Shown piece after piece: positions 17,858 through 26,468 of a stretch of DNA of 64,000 nt; position 1 is the first letter of the stretch; every line of letters starts with the position of its first letter. Both the position numbers and the translations under genes were made by a program. Location of the stretch: the NCBI RefSeq assembly GCF_009696685.2, contig NZ_CP102355.1:1021001-1085000 (forward strand), in the 5' to 3' direction. Source of the stretch: Paracoccus sp. SMMA_5_TC. Lineage in GTDB: Bacteria > Pseudomonadota > Alphaproteobacteria > Rhodobacterales > Rhodobacteraceae. The notes under the pieces are model-generated. The model saw only the letters and a list, made by a program, of their open reading frames with translations. It was not told the DNA's origin and made no database searches.

Positions 17858-17936
17858 TCGACCTGACGACAGTCTGCATGTCCTTCGGCGGCAGGACTAT
17901 CCTCGGACAGGGGTTCCTGACCATTCTGCCGTTGCG

Positions 17937-18659
17937 TCACTGATAGCTGCGCACGAGAGCCGCAGCAATCATCCCCCAGCCGTCCACCACCACAAAAAAC
18001 GCCAGCTTGAAGGGCAGCGCCACGACCGCCGGCGGCACCATCATCATGCCCATCGACATCAACACGGCCGAAACCACCAGGTCGATGATCAGAAACGGCA
18101 GGGCAACCAGAAAACCGATCTCGAAGGCGCGCTGGATCTCGCTGAGCATGAAGGCCGGAACCAGCACGGACAGCCGATCGGGCGGCGCCTGCGGATCAGG
18201 AGCGATTTCGGCCAATGTGGCGATCATTTCCGGGTCGGCGCGATGTTCCATGAAGCCACGAAAGGGCACAATTCCACGCGCAAAGGCTTCCTCAAGGGAA
18301 ATCTGCCCGTCGCGCAGCGGTGCGCCAGCGACGGTCCAGGCCTCGGTAAGCACGGGGTTCATCACGAACCATGTCAGGAACAGCGCCAGGCTGACGATCA
18401 GCATGTTCGGCGGGGACTGCTGCAACCCCAATGACTGACGAAGTATCGACAGGACGGTGACGATAAAGGGAAAGCAGGTGACCATGACCGCGATGCCGGG
18501 TGCCAGCGACAGGGCGGTAAGCGCGGCGAGCAGGGTTATCGAGTGCCGGCCAACCCCATTGAGCACGGCATCGGCCTGCTGCAACCCCGGCGCAAGATCC
18601 TGGGCCATCGCGATTTGCGGGATCAGCGCGAGGCAGAGAAGCAAGCACAGACGACTCAT
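17937..18659 (-). CDS. fliP: Flagellar type III export gate protein FliP
   Basis: A 240-residue component of the flagellar export gate in the inner membrane. It has a signal-peptide-like N-terminus (MSRLCLLLCLALIPQIAMAQ), then membrane segments with the signatures SILRQSLGLQQSPPNMLIVSLALFLT and AFMLSEIQRAFEIGFLVALPFLIIDLVVSAVLMSMGMMMVPP typical of FliP. The ATG at 18659 overlaps the fliN stop by four bases (ATGA). It is the last gene of the fliF-fliH-fliN-fliP unit. No fliQ follows here, although FliQ is needed for the gate; it must be encoded elsewhere. Confidence 0.93.
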   Translation of the reverse strand: MSRLCLLLCLALIPQIAMAQDLAPGLQQADAVLNGVGRHSITLLAALTALSLAPGIAVMVTCFPFIVTVLSILRQSLGLQQSPPNMLIVSLALFLTWFVMNPVLTEAWTVAGAPLRDGQISLEEAFARGIVPFRGFMEHRADPEMIATLAEIAPDPQAPPDRLSVLVPAFMLSEIQRAFEIGFLVALPFLIIDLVVSAVLMSMGMMMVPPAVVALPFKLAFFVVVDGWGMIAAALVRSYQ

Positions 18660-18913
18660 GTCGCGCCTGCGGGGCCCAGGATGCGCACGCACAGGCGCTG
18701 ATCGTCGTCCTCGCCCGCCACCAGTTCGCCGCGGGCAATGACCTTGTCGCCAACGCAGATCTCCACGCCATCCGAGATCTGCTGATCCAGCGTCAGCACG
18801 TCATCTGGCCGCAGCCGCGATAACTCGGCAACCGAAAGTCGGGTGCTGCCAAGACTAATGGTGATTTCAACCTGGATCTGGTCGGTAGCGATCAGACTGG
18901 CAAGATCGTCCAT
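18656..18913 (-). CDS. fliN: Flagellar motor switch protein FliN (SpoA domain)
   Basis: An 85-residue protein made almost entirely of one SpoA domain (VEITISLGSTRLSVAELSRLRPDDVLTLDQ...). FliN forms the C-ring base with FliM and FliG and binds the export apparatus through FliH. The length is near the minimal FliN of alphaproteobacteria. It lies two bases after fliH and overlaps fliP. FliM and FliG are not in the window. A short FliM-like fragment can be excluded because the sequence starts cleanly with MDDLASLI. Confidence 0.85.
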   Translation of the reverse strand: MDDLASLIATDQIQVEITISLGSTRLSVAELSRLRPDDVLTLDQQISDGVEICVGDKVIARGELVAGEDDDQRLCVRILGPAGAT

Positions 18914-18915
18914 TT

Positions 18916-19476
18916 CTATTCCTCGTTCAATACGGTGGCCAGAAGTTCACGGAGCGCCGCCGTAAAGGCATCGGGCGCGATCAGGCTGCGCGACGGTCCG
19001 GCGACCAATTCCACAGCGGGCTCGACAAAATCGGCGATCTCTATCTGGATGGCGGCACTTTCCGACTGCCTTGCGCATTCTGCCACCGTATCGCGCAGTT
19101 CCGGGGGGCATCGAAGCACGATGCGCAAGTCCGGTTGAGTCGCCAGGTGTTGCGCCAGCAAATCGCTCAGCGCCGCGGTCAGTCGCGCGCGGTTGGACAT
19201 CGGCGCCAATGTATCGACGATTGCCAGCAACAGAGGCTGAAGGTCGTTCAGAATTTGGGCGCGCAGGGCCGTGCGCTGGGCATCGGTTTCGGCGATTTGC
19301 GTTGCGATCTGACCCAGTTGACGGGTCAGATCGTCGATACTGCCCGCGCGCCCCTGCTCGCGCCCCTGTTGCAGGCCGCGTGCGAAAGCCTCGGTTGCTG
19401 CCCGTTCGGTTTCGCGCAGATCCCTGCCAGGGGCAGAAGGGATGAAGGATTCCAGGCGCAGGCTGGCCGTTCTCAT
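18916..19476 (-). CDS. fliH: FliH-like flagellar export regulator
   Basis: A 186-residue protein with the layout of FliH: a short N-terminus, a charged helical region (FARGLQQGREQGRAGSIDDLTRQLGQIATQIAETDAQ) and a globular C-terminal part (LRIVLRCPPELRDTV, then IADFVEPAVELVAGPSRSLI). FliH binds the export ATPase FliI and, through FliN, the C-ring. The family is weakly conserved, so the call leans on position between fliF and fliN and on the typical helix. The ATG at 19476 overlaps the fliF stop. FliI is not in the window. Confidence 0.75.
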   Translation of the reverse strand: MRTASLRLESFIPSAPGRDLRETERAATEAFARGLQQGREQGRAGSIDDLTRQLGQIATQIAETDAQRTALRAQILNDLQPLLLAIVDTLAPMSNRARLTAALSDLLAQHLATQPDLRIVLRCPPELRDTVAECARQSESAAIQIEIADFVEPAVELVAGPSRSLIAPDAFTAALRELLATVLNEE

Positions 19477-21023
19477 GCATGATCCTCGCGTTTCTCGATC
19501 CAGCCGGACAGGATCTGGAGGCTTTCTTCCTTGCGAGACTTCATCAGTTCCCGCAGGCGCCCGACAGGGTCGGTCTCGGCGACGGTGGGGGTGAAATCGA
19601 TGTCGGTGGCATCCACGGGTGTCGCCACGGTGGCGCCCGCTTCGGGGGATGACAGTGCGGCTAGCGGGGTGCTGCCGTCCAATGTCGCACTTGCCGACGC
19701 GCGGGTGCGCAGCAGCGGCCGCAACACGAACAGCGCCAGCGCCAGCGCAAAGAGTCCGACCAGAAGGATTCTGATGATGCCATTGATGTCCAGCCTGGTC
19801 AGCCACCCCCCCTGGCTGGCAAGGGTTCCAGCCTCGGTCAAGCTGGCAAAGGGCAGAGATTTCACCGTAATCGCGTCGCCCCGAGATTCATCGAAACCCA
19901 CGGCTGAGGCGACCAGCTCGCGCAATGCCTGCAATTCGGCCTCGTCGCGGGGAACAAGCTGCGGCTGGCCGTCAGTTCCGGGACGGGCAACGCCGTTGAC
20001 CAGAACCGCCACGGTAAGGCGCCGCGTTGCGCCGGGTTGACGGTTGACCTCACGCGTGACGCGGCTGACCTCGAAGTTCGATCTTTGCCGCGTCTCTGAA
20101 CGGGATGCGGTGCTTTTGTCCTCGTTGTTCTTCTGGCCGTCGGGCAGATTCGAGGCGGCCGTTACCGCACCCTGTGCCGTGCTGCTGCTTTGATCGGCTG
20201 ATTCCTCGCTTTCCTGCGAAATCAACGCACGTTCCTGCGGGTCGAATCGCTGCTCTGTCAGCAATTCGGATTCGGTAACGACATCAAGGTTGATTTCGAC
20301 GATGGCATTTCCTGTGCCGACATGCGCTTCCAGAATGCGCTCGACATTGCGCTTCATCTCTGCCTGACGATCTTCGCCAGAGAAATCTTCCGCCGCCGAG
20401 ACCACACCGCGCTCGCTGTCGATCACCGCCACACGATCGGGGGTCATTCCCGGGACCCCAGAGGAAACAAGGAACTTGAGTGCCTTGGCCTGGTTTCGGG
20501 TAATGGGAGTGCCGTCCGTGGTCAGGGTGACGGATGCAGATGCCTCGGCCTCGCGACGATAGCCGCGGCCTGCCGGCACCGCCAGGTGCACCCGTGCCGC
20601 CTTGATATTCGGCAATGCGAGGATGGTGCGGGCAAGCTCGCCCTCTTTCGCGCGCCAGTAGGCGGCGTCGAACATTTGCGAGGTGGTGCCGAAACCCGAC
20701 ATTCCGTCCAGCACCTCGTAACCCGAGCTTCCCGTCGAAGGCAGGCCTTCGCCAGCCAATGTCATGCGCAGGGCATCGCGGCGTCTTTCATCGACCCAGA
20801 TCGAATCGCCGCGAATCTCGTAGCGAACACCCGATTTTTCGACCGCCGCCATGATCGCACCCGACTGGCGAGGATCCAGCCCCGAATACAGCAGTGCCAT
20901 GCTGGGCTGACCGGACAACCAGGCCAGAAGCGAGATGGCCGCAAAGCTGAGAAGAAAGGCGCCCGCCAGGATCGCCTTTTGTCTGGAACTGCGTTCGCGC
21001 CAGTAGTCTTGCAGCTTGCCCAA
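19473..21023 (-). CDS. fliF: Flagellar MS-ring protein FliF
   Basis: A 516-residue protein that builds the MS ring in the inner membrane. It has a first membrane segment at residues about 20-36 (LAGAFLLSFAAISLLAWLSG), ring-building motifs in the periplasm (MALLYSGLDPRQSGAIMAAVEKSG; AARVHLAVPAGRGYRREAEASASV), a low-complexity linker, and a second membrane segment near 415-435 (IIRILLVGLFALALALFVLRPLL). The C-terminal tail (DPVGRLRELMKSRKEESLQILSGWI) is the FliG-binding part. It is the first gene of its operon and shares a 114-bp divergent promoter region with fliL. Confidence 0.93.
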   Translation of the reverse strand: MGKLQDYWRERSSRQKAILAGAFLLSFAAISLLAWLSGQPSMALLYSGLDPRQSGAIMAAVEKSGVRYEIRGDSIWVDERRRDALRMTLAGEGLPSTGSSGYEVLDGMSGFGTTSQMFDAAYWRAKEGELARTILALPNIKAARVHLAVPAGRGYRREAEASASVTLTTDGTPITRNQAKALKFLVSSGVPGMTPDRVAVIDSERGVVSAAEDFSGEDRQAEMKRNVERILEAHVGTGNAIVEINLDVVTESELLTEQRFDPQERALISQESEESADQSSSTAQGAVTAASNLPDGQKNNEDKSTASRSETRQRSNFEVSRVTREVNRQPGATRRLTVAVLVNGVARPGTDGQPQLVPRDEAELQALRELVASAVGFDESRGDAITVKSLPFASLTEAGTLASQGGWLTRLDINGIIRILLVGLFALALALFVLRPLLRTRASASATLDGSTPLAALSSPEAGATVATPVDATDIDFTPTVAETDPVGRLRELMKSRKEESLQILSGWIEKREDHA

Positions 21024-21080
21024 GGCCTTCCCCTTCGAATCGGCTTTGCTTCGTCATGCCCAGTCATCGCATGGCGCCGA

Positions 21081-21095
21081 TTAAGAATTGGTTAG
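21081..21095 (+). promoter_or_regulatory. CtrA-like box between fliF and fliL
   Basis: TTAA-GAATTGG-TTAG at 21081-21095 matches the CtrA consensus TTAA-N7-TTAA at seven of eight positions. It sits in the middle of the 114-bp region between the divergent operons. In Rhodobacter sphaeroides a second flagellar set is controlled by CtrA; by analogy this box may govern one or both operons. Confidence 0.55.
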
Positions 21096-21137
21096 CCCCA
21101 AGCTGGTATTCCGGTCACAACTTGACGGAGAATCACC

Positions 21138-21617
21138 ATGACCGATGTTGCCGATGGCAGCGCCCCGGCCAGCACCCCCCGCCGTGGCAGACGGATGCTT
21201 CTGATCCTGGCTCTGGCGGCGCTGTTGGGCGGGGGCGGCTTTGCCTCGACCTTTCTGGGATTCTGGTCGCCCCGGATGTTGCTTGCCCCGCCCCAGGCCG
21301 TGCCTGAATCACCCGTCACCACGTCGCATTTCGTGGACCTTCCGCAGATCGTCCTGACATTGGCGGGCCCTGATCTGCGCACGCTGATGATGTCGATCAA
21401 GATCGAGACCGATGCCGCGCACGAGGCCGAGGTCAGGCATCTCACTCCGCGGCTTCTGGACGCGTTCAACGCCTTTCTGGTCGATGTCGATTCAACTGCC
21501 TTCGGACGCCGCGGAATTCTGGACATCATTCGCGGTGAACTTGCGACACGCGCCGTGTTCGTCCTGGGCAAGGACGCTTTCACCGACTTGCTGATCACGG
21601 AGTTCAGGATCCAATGA
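21138..21617 (+). CDS. fliL: Flagellar basal body-associated protein FliL
   Basis: A 159-residue inner-membrane protein with a short cytoplasmic N-terminus, one membrane segment (residues about 20-43, MLLILALAALLGGGGFASTFLGFW) and a periplasmic stomatin-like domain. FliL sits at the base of the motor and supports stator function. The C-terminus (IRGELATRAVFVLGKDAFTDLLITEFRIQ) is typical. It opens the plus-strand flagellar operon, with a Shine-Dalgarno GGAGAAT and the start at 21138. Its stop overlaps the next start. Confidence 0.87.
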   Translation: MTDVADGSAPASTPRRGRRMLLILALAALLGGGGFASTFLGFWSPRMLLAPPQAVPESPVTTSHFVDLPQIVLTLAGPDLRTLMMSIKIETDAAHEAEVRHLTPRLLDAFNAFLVDVDSTAFGRRGILDIIRGELATRAVFVLGKDAFTDLLITEFRIQ

Positions 21618-21961
21618 CATTGGCCCATATCCTGCAGACGGCGTTGATCGTCTTTACCATTTGCCTGTCGATGTTCTGCTTCATGCTGGCGCGCCGGCTG
21701 CGCAAGCTGAACGATCTGGAAACCGGACTTGGTGGCGCGATCGCCGTGATGACCGCAGAAATCAGCCGCCTGGAAAAGTCGATCCTGCTGGCCAAGGCCG
21801 AGGCTACGGGTGCGACCCATGCGCTTGCCAAGGAAATCGAACGCGCCAAGGAAGAGCGCGCGTTCTGGACCTTGCAACAGAAATTCGCCGAAGCTGGCGC
21901 ATCACGCGCGGGACGCCTGCAGCGGCGCAGACGCCGGGACAGGGTGACGGCCGATGCCTAG
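21614..21961 (+). CDS. DUF6468-like flagellar-cluster membrane protein
   Basis: A 115-residue protein with one N-terminal membrane segment (residues about 5-25, LQTALIVFTICLSMFCFMLA) followed by a predicted coiled coil and a very basic C-terminus (GRLQRRRRRDRV). Short proteins of this plan, which I associate with DUF6468, recur after fliL in alphaproteobacterial flagellar operons; their role is not known. It overlaps both neighbours by four to eight bases, which argues for a real, co-translated gene. Confidence 0.6.
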   Translation: MTLAHILQTALIVFTICLSMFCFMLARRLRKLNDLETGLGGAIAVMTAEISRLEKSILLAKAEATGATHALAKEIERAKEERAFWTLQQKFAEAGASRAGRLQRRRRRDRVTADA

Positions 21962-22496
21962 GCGCCTGCTTTCCGTTCTTGCGGCAGTGATGGTGCTGGC
22001 TGCTGCGGTCCAGGCCGTCATGCTGATGGATGGGGTCGCGCGGTTGCGCGCCCATGCCGAGCCAGCCGAGCTGATGGCGGGATGTGGCGACGTGCCCGAG
22101 GCTGTGGCCTTGGCTGAAACGCTGCGCGAACGTGCTTTGCGCATCGACCGCTACATGCAGGACATTCAACGGCGCAAGGCCGAACTGGCGGTTGCGGAAA
22201 AGCAGTTGACCGAACGGCTGATCGAGTTGCGCAAGCTGAACCAGCGGCTGGACAACGATCGGCAGGGCGCGCGGCGCAGCCAGAACGACGATATCGCGCG
22301 GCTGATCGCTGTTTATGACCAGATGAAGCCCGAGCAGGCGGCGCAGGTTCTGGCCAACCTGCCACCCGATTTTGCCGCCCAGATCCTGGCACGCGTGCAG
22401 CCCCAGACCGGGGCCAGGATCATGGCCGCGATCGAGCCCGCAACTGCTGCGGTGCTGACGTCCTACATGGGCGCCATTCGCGCAAGGGAGAGATAG
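21954..22496 (+). CDS. motE: MotE-like motility chaperone
   Basis: A 180-residue protein with an N-terminal signal or anchor (LLSVLAAVMVLAAAVQAVML), a long coiled coil (residues about 60-110, IDRYMQDIQRRKAELAVAEKQLTE) and a C-terminal MgtE-N-like fold (LIAVYDQMKPEQAAQVLANLPPDFAAQILARV). This plan matches MotE, a periplasmic chaperone required for MotC and motor function in Sinorhizobium. It lies between the DUF6468-like gene and motA. No motB or motC is in the window. The symbol is given by domain plan and context only. Confidence 0.65.
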   Translation: MPRRLLSVLAAVMVLAAAVQAVMLMDGVARLRAHAEPAELMAGCGDVPEAVALAETLRERALRIDRYMQDIQRRKAELAVAEKQLTERLIELRKLNQRLDNDRQGARRSQNDDIARLIAVYDQMKPEQAAQVLANLPPDFAAQILARVQPQTGARIMAAIEPATAAVLTSYMGAIRARER

Positions 22497-22499
22497 CCG

Positions 22500-23366
22500 A
22501 TGTTTGGCATGATCGGAATCGTTGTCACTTTTGCGATGGTCTTTGGTGGCTACATACTGGCCGGCGGAAAGCTGGGGGTGATCCTGCATTCGCTGCCCTA
22601 CGAACTGATGATGATCGGGGGTGCGGCGATAGGTTCGTTCCTGCTTTCCAACGAAACTGCGGTGATAAAGCAGGCGTTGAGCGGTATCGGCAGATCCCTC
22701 AAAGGCTCGCGCTGGCATGAAGCGGATATGCAGGACGTGCTGTGCCTGCTTTTCCAGCTTTTGCGTATCGCGCGCGCCAACCCGGTCGAACTGGAAGAGC
22801 ATATCGAAAATCCTTCGGATTCAGCGATTTTCAGGGCCTATCCGCGCATTCTCGCAGACGAGAATGCCGTGACGCTGATTTGCGACACCTTGCGCTCGGC
22901 CAGCTTGAACTACGACGACCCCTACCAGGTCGAGGAAATGTTGTCACAGCGCATCGGCTTGATGAACGAAGAGGCGATGCACGCCCCTCATGCCTTGCAG
23001 AACATGGCGGACGCCTTGCCGGCCCTGGGCATCGTCGCTGCGGTTCTGGGGGTGATCAAGACCATGAGTGCCATCGATCAGCCGCCCGAAGTTCTGGGAA
23101 AGATGATCGGCGGGGCGTTGGTGGGAACCTTTCTTGGCGTTTTTCTTGCCTATGCCCTCGTAGCACCCTTTGCGCAACGCCTGGGCGCCGTGATGAAGCA
23201 AGATCAGGCGTTTTATGACGTGATCAAATCGGTTCTGGTTGCCGGGCTGCATCAGCATGCCACCAACCTCTGCGTCGAGGTTGGCCGGCAGTCGGCGCCC
23301 GAACATGTCCGTCCCTCGTTTACCGCATTGGAAAATGCGCTACGCGAACTCAAGAGGGCGGCATGA
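22500..23366 (+). CDS. motA: Flagellar motor stator protein MotA
   Basis: A 288-residue stator protein that, with MotB, conducts protons and turns the rotor. Membrane segments lie at the N-terminus (MFGMIGIVVTFAMVFGGYILAGG; LPYELMMIGGAAIGSFLL) and near 170-215 (LPALGIVAAVLGVIKTM; GALVGTFLGVFLAYALVAPF), which carry the conserved prolines and the TFLG pattern of MotA. The cytoplasmic loop between them is the rotor-contact part. The start follows motE by three bases and its stop overlaps the next gene by four. MotB must be encoded elsewhere. Confidence 0.92.
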   Translation: MFGMIGIVVTFAMVFGGYILAGGKLGVILHSLPYELMMIGGAAIGSFLLSNETAVIKQALSGIGRSLKGSRWHEADMQDVLCLLFQLLRIARANPVELEEHIENPSDSAIFRAYPRILADENAVTLICDTLRSASLNYDDPYQVEEMLSQRIGLMNEEAMHAPHALQNMADALPALGIVAAVLGVIKTMSAIDQPPEVLGKMIGGALVGTFLGVFLAYALVAPFAQRLGAVMKQDQAFYDVIKSVLVAGLHQHATNLCVEVGRQSAPEHVRPSFTALENALRELKRAA

Positions 23367-23638
23367 TCCTGGCTCTGGTCCTGTCCTCGGCGCTGGTCGC
23401 GGACGCTGCTTCACCTCCGCCGTCGGACACCGGCGAGGTGTTGATCCGCGAAGCGACCGAGTTGCTGCTGGCGGGTGGTGAATTGCCTCGCGACCTCGAC
23501 GAGCGCCTGTTGCGGCTTGAGCCCGCCGAAAGGATACGCGTGCTTGTTTTCCTGCGCCGGGCGGGCCTGCTGGTCGGTCCTGCCTGGCCAGCCGAACGGC
23601 TGCTTGCACCCGCGAAGGAAAGGGTTGTTGCGCCATGA
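23363..23638 (+). CDS. Hypothetical 91-aa protein between motA and flhA
   Basis: A 91-residue protein with a short hydrophobic N-terminus that resembles a signal peptide (ILALVLSSALVADA). The remainder is charged and helical (REATELLLAGGELPRDLDERLLRLEPAERIRVLVFLRRAGLL). No motif is recognised. Overlaps of four bases on both sides make it very likely a real, co-translated member of the flagellar operon. A role in export or stator assembly would be a guess. Confidence 0.6.
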   Translation: MILALVLSSALVADAASPPPSDTGEVLIREATELLLAGGELPRDLDERLLRLEPAERIRVLVFLRRAGLLVGPAWPAERLLAPAKERVVAP

Positions 23639-25722
23639 CTGTGCAGTCATCGCCCGGGCTTAACACGCTTTCCCTGCAGCCTCTGGTCGTGACCAGCCTG
23701 TTGGTGCTGATCGTGCTATCCATGGTCCTGCCTTTGCCGCCCCGACTGCTGGACATAGGGATCGCCTTGTCGATCGCCACGGCGACACTGATCCTGGTAA
23801 TGGCGTCACTGGTGGAAAAACCGACTGACTTCCAGGCGTTTCCGGTATTGCTGCTGGTGTCGCTGCTGATGCGGCTGTCGCTCAATGTGTCCTCGACCCG
23901 GTTGATATTGACCAGCGGGCAGAACGGTCCCGATGCGGCGGGGCATGTGATAAAAGGGTTTGCTCAATTCGTTGCCGGCGGCTCGCTGCTGGTGGGTTTG
24001 ACCGTGTTTGCGGTCATCTCTGTCGTGAATTTCATGGTCATCACCAAAGGCTCCGGCCGGATGGCCGAGGTCTCGGCACGTTTTGCCCTGGATTCGCTGC
24101 CGGGCAAGCAGTTGGCAATCGATGGCGACCTGAATTCGGGAGCCATCACCCATGAAGAGGCCAAGCAGCGCCGCATCCGCGAACAGCGGGAAATCAGCTT
24201 TTTCGGATCGCTGGATGGCGCGTCGAAATTCGTCAAGGGAGACGCGATAGCCGGCCTGGTGATCACGCTTATCAACCTTTTCGTGGGGTTGGCCGCCGGG
24301 ATATTGGTGCATGGGCTGCCCGTTGCAGAGGCATTGGATACCTATTCGAGATTGACGATCGGCGACGGTCTTGTCAGCCAGATCCCGGCGCTGATCACCT
24401 CGATGGCCGCGGCGCTGTTGCTGTCGCGGGGCGGTGCTACCGATACGACCGCCGACATGCTGGTGCAGCAGTTCACGCGAAACTGGCAGGTTCCCTTGAT
24501 CTGTGCAGGCGGGATGCTGGTGATGTGCCTCATCCCGGGTATGCCCTGGCCCGTGTTCCTGACCATGGCCGCAGGCTTGGTGGCAGTGGCCTGGCGCGTG
24601 CGGCGTCGACAGGTTGATATGCCGGCAGAGATCGGGGACGAGCCGCCTGGTCAGCCCCTGCCCGCGCCGCAGGCGCGCATTGGCGATGTGCTGGATAGCG
24701 ACGAGATCTCTGTCGAAATCGGCGCTGGCCTTATCCTGTCAGCACTGGATCCGGCGCGCGGGCTGGGTCAGCGTATTACCAATCTGCGCCTGCATGTGGC
24801 CCGCAGCTATGGGATCATCCTGCCCGATGTGCGGATCACCGATGCGGCCGGCCTTGCCGAGGGAGAATACGTGATCCGGCTGCATGGCGTATTGCGAGCC
24901 AAGGGCATGCTGCAGCCGCGCAACGTGCTGGCCTTGGGCAATGAGGCGGTATTGCAGGACATTCCTGGCGAGCCGGTGCGCGAACCCGTCTATTCAAGCC
25001 CTGCGCGCTGGATATTGCCTTCCGCCCAGGACGAGGCCGCGATCGCCGGTGCGACCGTCGTCACGCCGATGGAGGTTCTTTCCACCCATCTGATGGAGGT
25101 GGTGAAATCCAATCTGCCCAGTCTGCTGAGCCTTGGCTCGATGCAGCGGATGATCCGAGAGCTGTGCGGCGTTTCCGACGAGCAGCGCGCGCAGGCAAAT
25201 CAGCGGTTCTTCGACAACATGCTGCCCGACAAGCTTTCGCCGGACATGTTGCTGGCTGTCCTGCGCAACCTGCTCGAGGAGCGCATCTCGATCAAGAACC
25301 TGATCCTGATTGCCGAAACCACTTACGAAGCGAGGAATGCCGGCACGCCTGATGCCGTCTACGAACAGGTTCGCAAGCGACTGCGTGGACAGATTACCCA
25401 ACAGTTTCTGGATGATACGGGGTCTCTGTCGATCCTGCAGCTTCACCCCCAGTGGGAGGCGGATCTGGCGCGCGCCGAAGCAGATGTCGCACGCGGCGGC
25501 GTCAACACGATTCCGCAGATCCAGAAGCGGCTGGCCGAGGCCGTGCGACAGGCCCTGCGTGGTCTGGACCCTGCGCTGGAGCCCGTTTTGGCCGTTGGCG
25601 ATTCGCGGCGGCGGCTGATCCGGATGATGCTGACGGCTTCAGCCATCGGCTTGCCGGTGCTGGGGCTGGACGAAATCGATCCTGCCGCCACGCTTCGGCC
25701 GCTGGGAACGATCGAGCCATGA
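23635..25722 (+). CDS. flhA: Flagellar export gate protein FlhA
   Basis: A 695-residue protein with eight N-terminal membrane segments and a large cytoplasmic domain that docks export chaperones. The FHIPEP-family signature is clear: RLSLNVSSTRLIL, QFVAGGSLLVGLTVFAVISVVNFMVITKGSGRMAEVSARFALDSLPGKQ (conserved RxAEVxARFxLDxxPGKQ core), and FVKGDAIAGLVITLINLFVG. The C-terminal domain is full length. Start and stop overlap the neighbours by four bases. It is followed directly by fliR and flhB, the usual alphaproteobacterial order. Confidence 0.95.
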   Translation: MTVQSSPGLNTLSLQPLVVTSLLVLIVLSMVLPLPPRLLDIGIALSIATATLILVMASLVEKPTDFQAFPVLLLVSLLMRLSLNVSSTRLILTSGQNGPDAAGHVIKGFAQFVAGGSLLVGLTVFAVISVVNFMVITKGSGRMAEVSARFALDSLPGKQLAIDGDLNSGAITHEEAKQRRIREQREISFFGSLDGASKFVKGDAIAGLVITLINLFVGLAAGILVHGLPVAEALDTYSRLTIGDGLVSQIPALITSMAAALLLSRGGATDTTADMLVQQFTRNWQVPLICAGGMLVMCLIPGMPWPVFLTMAAGLVAVAWRVRRRQVDMPAEIGDEPPGQPLPAPQARIGDVLDSDEISVEIGAGLILSALDPARGLGQRITNLRLHVARSYGIILPDVRITDAAGLAEGEYVIRLHGVLRAKGMLQPRNVLALGNEAVLQDIPGEPVREPVYSSPARWILPSAQDEAAIAGATVVTPMEVLSTHLMEVVKSNLPSLLSLGSMQRMIRELCGVSDEQRAQANQRFFDNMLPDKLSPDMLLAVLRNLLEERISIKNLILIAETTYEARNAGTPDAVYEQVRKRLRGQITQQFLDDTGSLSILQLHPQWEADLARAEADVARGGVNTIPQIQKRLAEAVRQALRGLDPALEPVLAVGDSRRRLIRMMLTASAIGLPVLGLDEIDPAATLRPLGTIEP

Positions 25723-26468
25723 TGACGACAGCTATCGGCTCTGTGAACGCGGATCAGGCGCTGGGCCTGTTGCTGGTGTATCTCAGGATCCAGGCTTGCG
25801 TGCTGGCATTGCCGGTTTTTTCCGAGCGAGTTCTGCCTTTGCGAATGCGTGCCGGGCTTGCCATGGTGTTGACGCCATTGCTGCATTCCGGACTGCCACT
25901 GCAATCAGCGGGTGGAGAGCTGATCCTGCTTGCCGCGGCCGAAGTGGTTACCGGATTGGCACTAGGCATGCTGGTGCGCATGTTCGCCATGGCACTGGAC
26001 GTTGCGGCGATGGCGATTTCGACCACGGCATCGCTGTCGCAGCTGGTCGGGGGGGCCAGCGAACATTCGCCCCACGCCATCGGCAATCTGATGCATTTGG
26101 CGGGGCTGGCTTTGCTGATGGCTTTGGGTTTTCCGCTTGCCGTGTGCCAACTGCTGCGCAACAGCTTTGAACTGCGCCCTGTCGGGGCCTGGCCGGCGAT
26201 ACAGGAAATGTTGCCGGCGGCTGTCGGTGTGGTGCAGCAGGGCTTCTTGCTGGCGCTTATGCTGGCCGCACCCTTCATCCTGGGCGGTTTCCTTTTCCAG
26301 GCGCTGTCCGGCATGGTCAGCAAGGTGATGCCGGCGCTGCCGGTTGTGTTCATAGCCGCGCCAGCGGCGATCCTGCTGGCGCTGCTGGCGCTGGCCTTGC
26401 TGTCGCCGTCGATTCTGGGGCTATGGGCCCAAAGCGTTCTGGACACCATGCCGGAGGTCGTCCGATGA
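25719..26468 (+). CDS. fliR: Flagellar export gate protein FliR
   Basis: A 249-residue inner-membrane protein with about six membrane segments and the FliR pattern (LVYLRIQACVLALPVFSERVLPLRMRAGLAMVLTPLL near the start and LAAPFILGGFLFQALSGMVSKVMPALPVVFIAAPA late). FliR joins FliP and FliQ in the export gate. The start at 25719 overlaps the flhA stop as ATGA. A longer reading from 25452 is out of keeping with the family and overlaps flhA by hundreds of bases, so it is rejected. Confidence 0.92.
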   Translation: MMTTAIGSVNADQALGLLLVYLRIQACVLALPVFSERVLPLRMRAGLAMVLTPLLHSGLPLQSAGGELILLAAAEVVTGLALGMLVRMFAMALDVAAMAISTTASLSQLVGGASEHSPHAIGNLMHLAGLALLMALGFPLAVCQLLRNSFELRPVGAWPAIQEMLPAAVGVVQQGFLLALMLAAPFILGGFLFQALSGMVSKVMPALPVVFIAAPAAILLALLALALLSPSILGLWAQSVLDTMPEVVR

